DNA of 6,791 bases from JASFTV01 sp050050615. Lineage in GTDB: Bacteria > Desulfobacterota > DSM-4660 > Desulfatiglandales > HGW-15. Below are positions 4,795 through 6,791 of the stretch, piece by piece (position 1 is the stretch's first letter; each line of letters starts with the position of its first letter). The position numbers and the translations under genes were made by a program. The stretch spans positions 1 to 6,791 of the forward strand of contig JASFTV010000185.1 of the NCBI GenBank assembly GCA_050050615.1, given 5' to 3'. Below the pieces are notes generated by a model. It made no database searches, had not been told where the DNA came from, and was given only the letters and a program-made list of their open reading frames with translations.

Positions 4795-6582
4795 ATGAGA
4801 CACAGAAAATTCTTTCCTTGGGCTTTGGGCATTCTGGCCCTGTCAATTTTCCTCCCTTTGTCTGTTCTGGCAGCCCCGGCGGGCAAGTTCTCCTACCTGA
4901 TGGGCAGGGTGGACATCACCAGCCCCGGGCAGGCAGCCAGACCGGCTCACGTGGGGGATGCAGTAGCAGTCGGTGACATCATCCGGGCCAAGAGCGGGTC
5001 CAGGGCAGAGATCACCTTTGTGGACGGCAATATCCTACGATTGGCCCAGAACACGCGCGTGGAGGTCACCGAATACATGGTCGGAAAGGAAGAGACGAAG
5101 GGGGCCCTCAAACTGTTCAGGGGCAAAATTCAAAATATCGTCAAACGCGTATTGGGGCGAATCTTCGGACGTGGAAAGAAGAATCGTTTTGAGGTGCACA
5201 CTCCCACCGCAGTTTGCGGCGTAAGAGGAACAAACTTCTTTACCTGGTATACGAATGGGGTCAGCGGCGCAGCATTCCAGGAAGGCCAGGGCTATGGTTA
5301 CAGCGTGGGCCAGCCTGAAGCAGTCATGCAAATCAATGCAGGCGAAAGGATGCTGGTCCTGGGCCCTGGCCAGCGCCCCATCGTCATGTTCGCTACGGAT
5401 TTTGAACTCCAACAGCATTGGATGGAAACAGCGCCCGCTGATCAACCGCCCGCTGAAGAACCCGCGACAGAACCAGCTCCTGGCCTGGGCGCCCCTGAGA
5501 ATTTGGGTGACATTATGGCCTTGGCGGCTGGTGGAACGGAGGGGCTTCCTGATGTCACGGGCTTTGTTCAAGGGGGTGAAGCGTCCGAGAATCTGGTCCC
5601 TGATCTCCCACCGGAGATCACCGAAGCGGTTGCTATGATCGCCGCGGATACCACGACGCCATGGCAAGTCTCTTTACAGAATCTGAATTGGTCATCTTGG
5701 GTGGAAACCGACCCTAAGAAACCGGGAACATGGAAGGCAGAGATGGATGGCACTTATGCCGGCCCGGTGCCTGACGACTGGACCCTTCAGTTCAGCCATG
5801 TCAGTACATCTCCGGAAAGGGAGCTTTGGGCGGAGGTTCTAGGCTCCGAATGGAATAATGACACCGCTAAGAGCATAGCAGGCAAGGTCACAGGGGCGTG
5901 GGTCAATCTTGATGATGCCCTGACCGGGGTGTTAGGCGGAGCACTCATTAATGGAACCTTCGATCCCACGCTACAAACCTGGGAGGCACAGGCCTCGGGT
6001 AGCTGGCTAGAGACGGTAAGATTCTACAAAATGGCCAAATCCGATTACGATTCTTCGACGGACACTTATACTTTCAATACCACGGGAAAAGGGCTTACGA
6101 CGAACCAAGATACGCTGCTGAATACGCTAAACATACCCTGCATTGAAATCGGCAGAACCAATTTAAGTGGAAAAATTGGAGCCCCGCCATCTAATCATTA
6201 TTTGTCTGTAACTCTTCATGATGTTACCTTTTTTGCTTACTCCACAGGGGATGCCTCCAGTATCTGGGCGACCCACAAGGTCACTGGAGAGTACAAGGGT
6301 ACACCAGATTCAACTTGGAAGGTTAAAATTGACAACTTCAAAGAGACGAATCTTTCTAATGTTTCAAAACTCAAGGCGTTTTTTGAGGTTCAACAATGGG
6401 ACAAGGCTAAGAAGCAATGGGTAGCAGATATTACTAAAGGTAATGGTAAAGTCGGCGGGCACAAAGTCACCTTTAATGGTGCGGCTGCGGGCACAATTGA
6501 TAACCTGTCTGTTCCAAAAAAGGGAAAGACAGTTACCCCTGGGACTTTCAGCGGTACCGGAGCGGGTGTGGTAAAGCCTTAG
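4795..6582 (+). CDS. secreted FecR-domain protein with beta-rich C-terminal region
   Basis: The product has 595 residues. ATG 4795 follows a GGGAGGG site at good spacing. Residues 1-26 form a signal peptide (basic R-H-R-K, hydrophobic core, S-V-L-A then A-P-A), with no lipobox cysteine. Residues about 31-160 are a FecR domain: F-S-Y-L-M-G-R-V-D-I, then V-G-D-I-I-R-A-K-S-G-S-R-A-E-I-T-F-V-D-G, then FEVHTPTAVCGVRGTNF (132-148). A linker rich in P, A and E spans about 210-233. The remainder is beta-rich with many G, W, T and N. Two stretches resemble each other (about 312-335 and 490-514, pattern W-x-A...G-x-Y-x-G-x-P...W). Unlike classical FecR, there is no cytoplasmic anti-sigma region and no internal membrane helix, so it should be a periplasmic or surface protein, not a sigma regulator. 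The FecR fold here may serve as a binding or assembly module. Base composition turns visibly more AT-rich in the last 500 bases. A terminator closes the gene. Confidence 0.85.
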   Translation: MRHRKFFPWALGILALSIFLPLSVLAAPAGKFSYLMGRVDITSPGQAARPAHVGDAVAVGDIIRAKSGSRAEITFVDGNILRLAQNTRVEVTEYMVGKEETKGALKLFRGKIQNIVKRVLGRIFGRGKKNRFEVHTPTAVCGVRGTNFFTWYTNGVSGAAFQEGQGYGYSVGQPEAVMQINAGERMLVLGPGQRPIVMFATDFELQQHWMETAPADQPPAEEPATEPAPGLGAPENLGDIMALAAGGTEGLPDVTGFVQGGEASENLVPDLPPEITEAVAMIAADTTTPWQVSLQNLNWSSWVETDPKKPGTWKAEMDGTYAGPVPDDWTLQFSHVSTSPERELWAEVLGSEWNNDTAKSIAGKVTGAWVNLDDALTGVLGGALINGTFDPTLQTWEAQASGSWLETVRFYKMAKSDYDSSTDTYTFNTTGKGLTTNQDTLLNTLNIPCIEIGRTNLSGKIGAPPSNHYLSVTLHDVTFFAYSTGDASSIWATHKVTGEYKGTPDSTWKVKIDNFKETNLSNVSKLKAFFEVQQWDKAKKQWVADITKGNGKVGGHKVTFNGAAAGTIDNLSVPKKGKTVTPGTFSGTGAGVVKP

Positions 6583-6615
6583 GATGGGATAGAGATCCTT
6601 TTTGGAACCCAAAAC

Positions 6616-6659
6616 AGAGGCGCAGCGTTGACCTAAATGTCGAGCGCTGTGCCTCTTTT
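6616..6659 (+). terminator. rho-independent terminator after the FecR-domain gene
   Basis: AGAGGCGCAGCG (6616-6627) pairs with CGCTGTGCCTCT (6645-6656) over 12 base pairs including one G-U. An inner helix TTGAC/GTCGA can extend it around the loop CTAAAT. A short T-run (TTTT, 6656-6659) overlaps the end of the stem. It starts 33 bases after the TAA of the FecR-domain gene and marks the end of the transcription unit. Confidence 0.8.
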
Positions 6660-6693
6660 CCTGTACATTCCAAGTTCATCCTGGAAGGAAAAT

Positions 6694-6729
6694 CGGTGAT
6701 CACCGCTGATGGAGCGATGCATATCAGCG
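6694..6729. repeat. two overlapping inverted repeats downstream of the terminator
   Basis: CGGTGATCACCG (6694-6705) is a perfect 12-base palindrome. Immediately overlapping it, CGCTGAT (6704-6710) and ATCAGCG (6723-6729) form a 7-base-pair inverted repeat with a 12-base loop. The pair could be an operator region for a gene beyond the window edge. Nothing else was found in 6660-6791. Confidence 0.4.
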
Positions 6730-6791
6730 ATCAAAACCTCCCTCTTTGAAACACTTAGGAATAATGAGGCCTGCCGATCTCTTCGGAAACG

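Noticed and set aside
5035..5667. 210-codon minus-strand ORF inside the FecR-domain gene
   Set aside because: It is a shadow of a clearly coding + strand gene with signal peptide and FecR motifs. Long antisense frames are common in GC-rich coding DNA.
6764..6791. ATG at 6764 as the start of a further gene running off the window
   Set aside because: Only nine codons are visible, and the upstream AGGA is too close to be a good ribosome-binding site. There is not enough to support a gene.

Overview
The window reads as a piece of a bacterial chromosome from an anaerobic Gram-negative organism, most plausibly a Desulfobacterota (deltaproteobacterial) type. The reasons are a DsrE-family sulfur-relay protein that appears to carry selenocysteine, an outer-membrane beta-barrel protein, and a set of PilZ, FecR-domain and LuxR/CsgD-like proteins common in that group. 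The assignment is an inference from gene content, with no marker gene in view. All five supported genes lie on the + strand.

Bases 1-643: a good sigma70-like promoter (129-156), a leader with a small perfect hairpin, a strong Shine-Dalgarno site, and a small DsrE-like gene. Its frame is interrupted by a TGA at 533-535, and the coding sense continues after it for 35 codons to a TAG. The TGA falls where a C-x-x-C-like redox motif would have its second cysteine (C-K-A-TGA), and a hairpin resembling a bacterial SECIS follows at the expected distance. I annotate the gene as a 118-residue selenoprotein. A simple ORF caller would report only an 82-residue truncated product.

Bases 644-1597: about 950 bases with no gene I can support. 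This may be decayed or repeated DNA.

Bases 1598-6582: four genes that look like one functional neighbourhood for building or controlling something at the cell surface. They are (i) an exported TPR plus outer-membrane beta-barrel protein, (ii) a LuxR-family regulator closely resembling CsgD, with a degenerate receiver domain and its own promoter, (iii) a small PilZ-domain protein carrying both c-di-GMP-binding motifs, and (iv) a 595-residue secreted FecR-domain protein with a proline-rich linker and a beta-rich, partly repeated C-terminal half. A plausible reading is that the CsgD-like factor and c-di-GMP (through PilZ) control an envelope or matrix protein whose export or anchoring involves the TPR-barrel protein. 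That is inference from adjacency and family knowledge. The leader of the FecR gene has two mutually exclusive base-pairing options next to its ribosome-binding site. A strong rho-independent terminator follows the FecR gene at 6616-6659, and the last 130 bases hold overlapping dyads but no gene.
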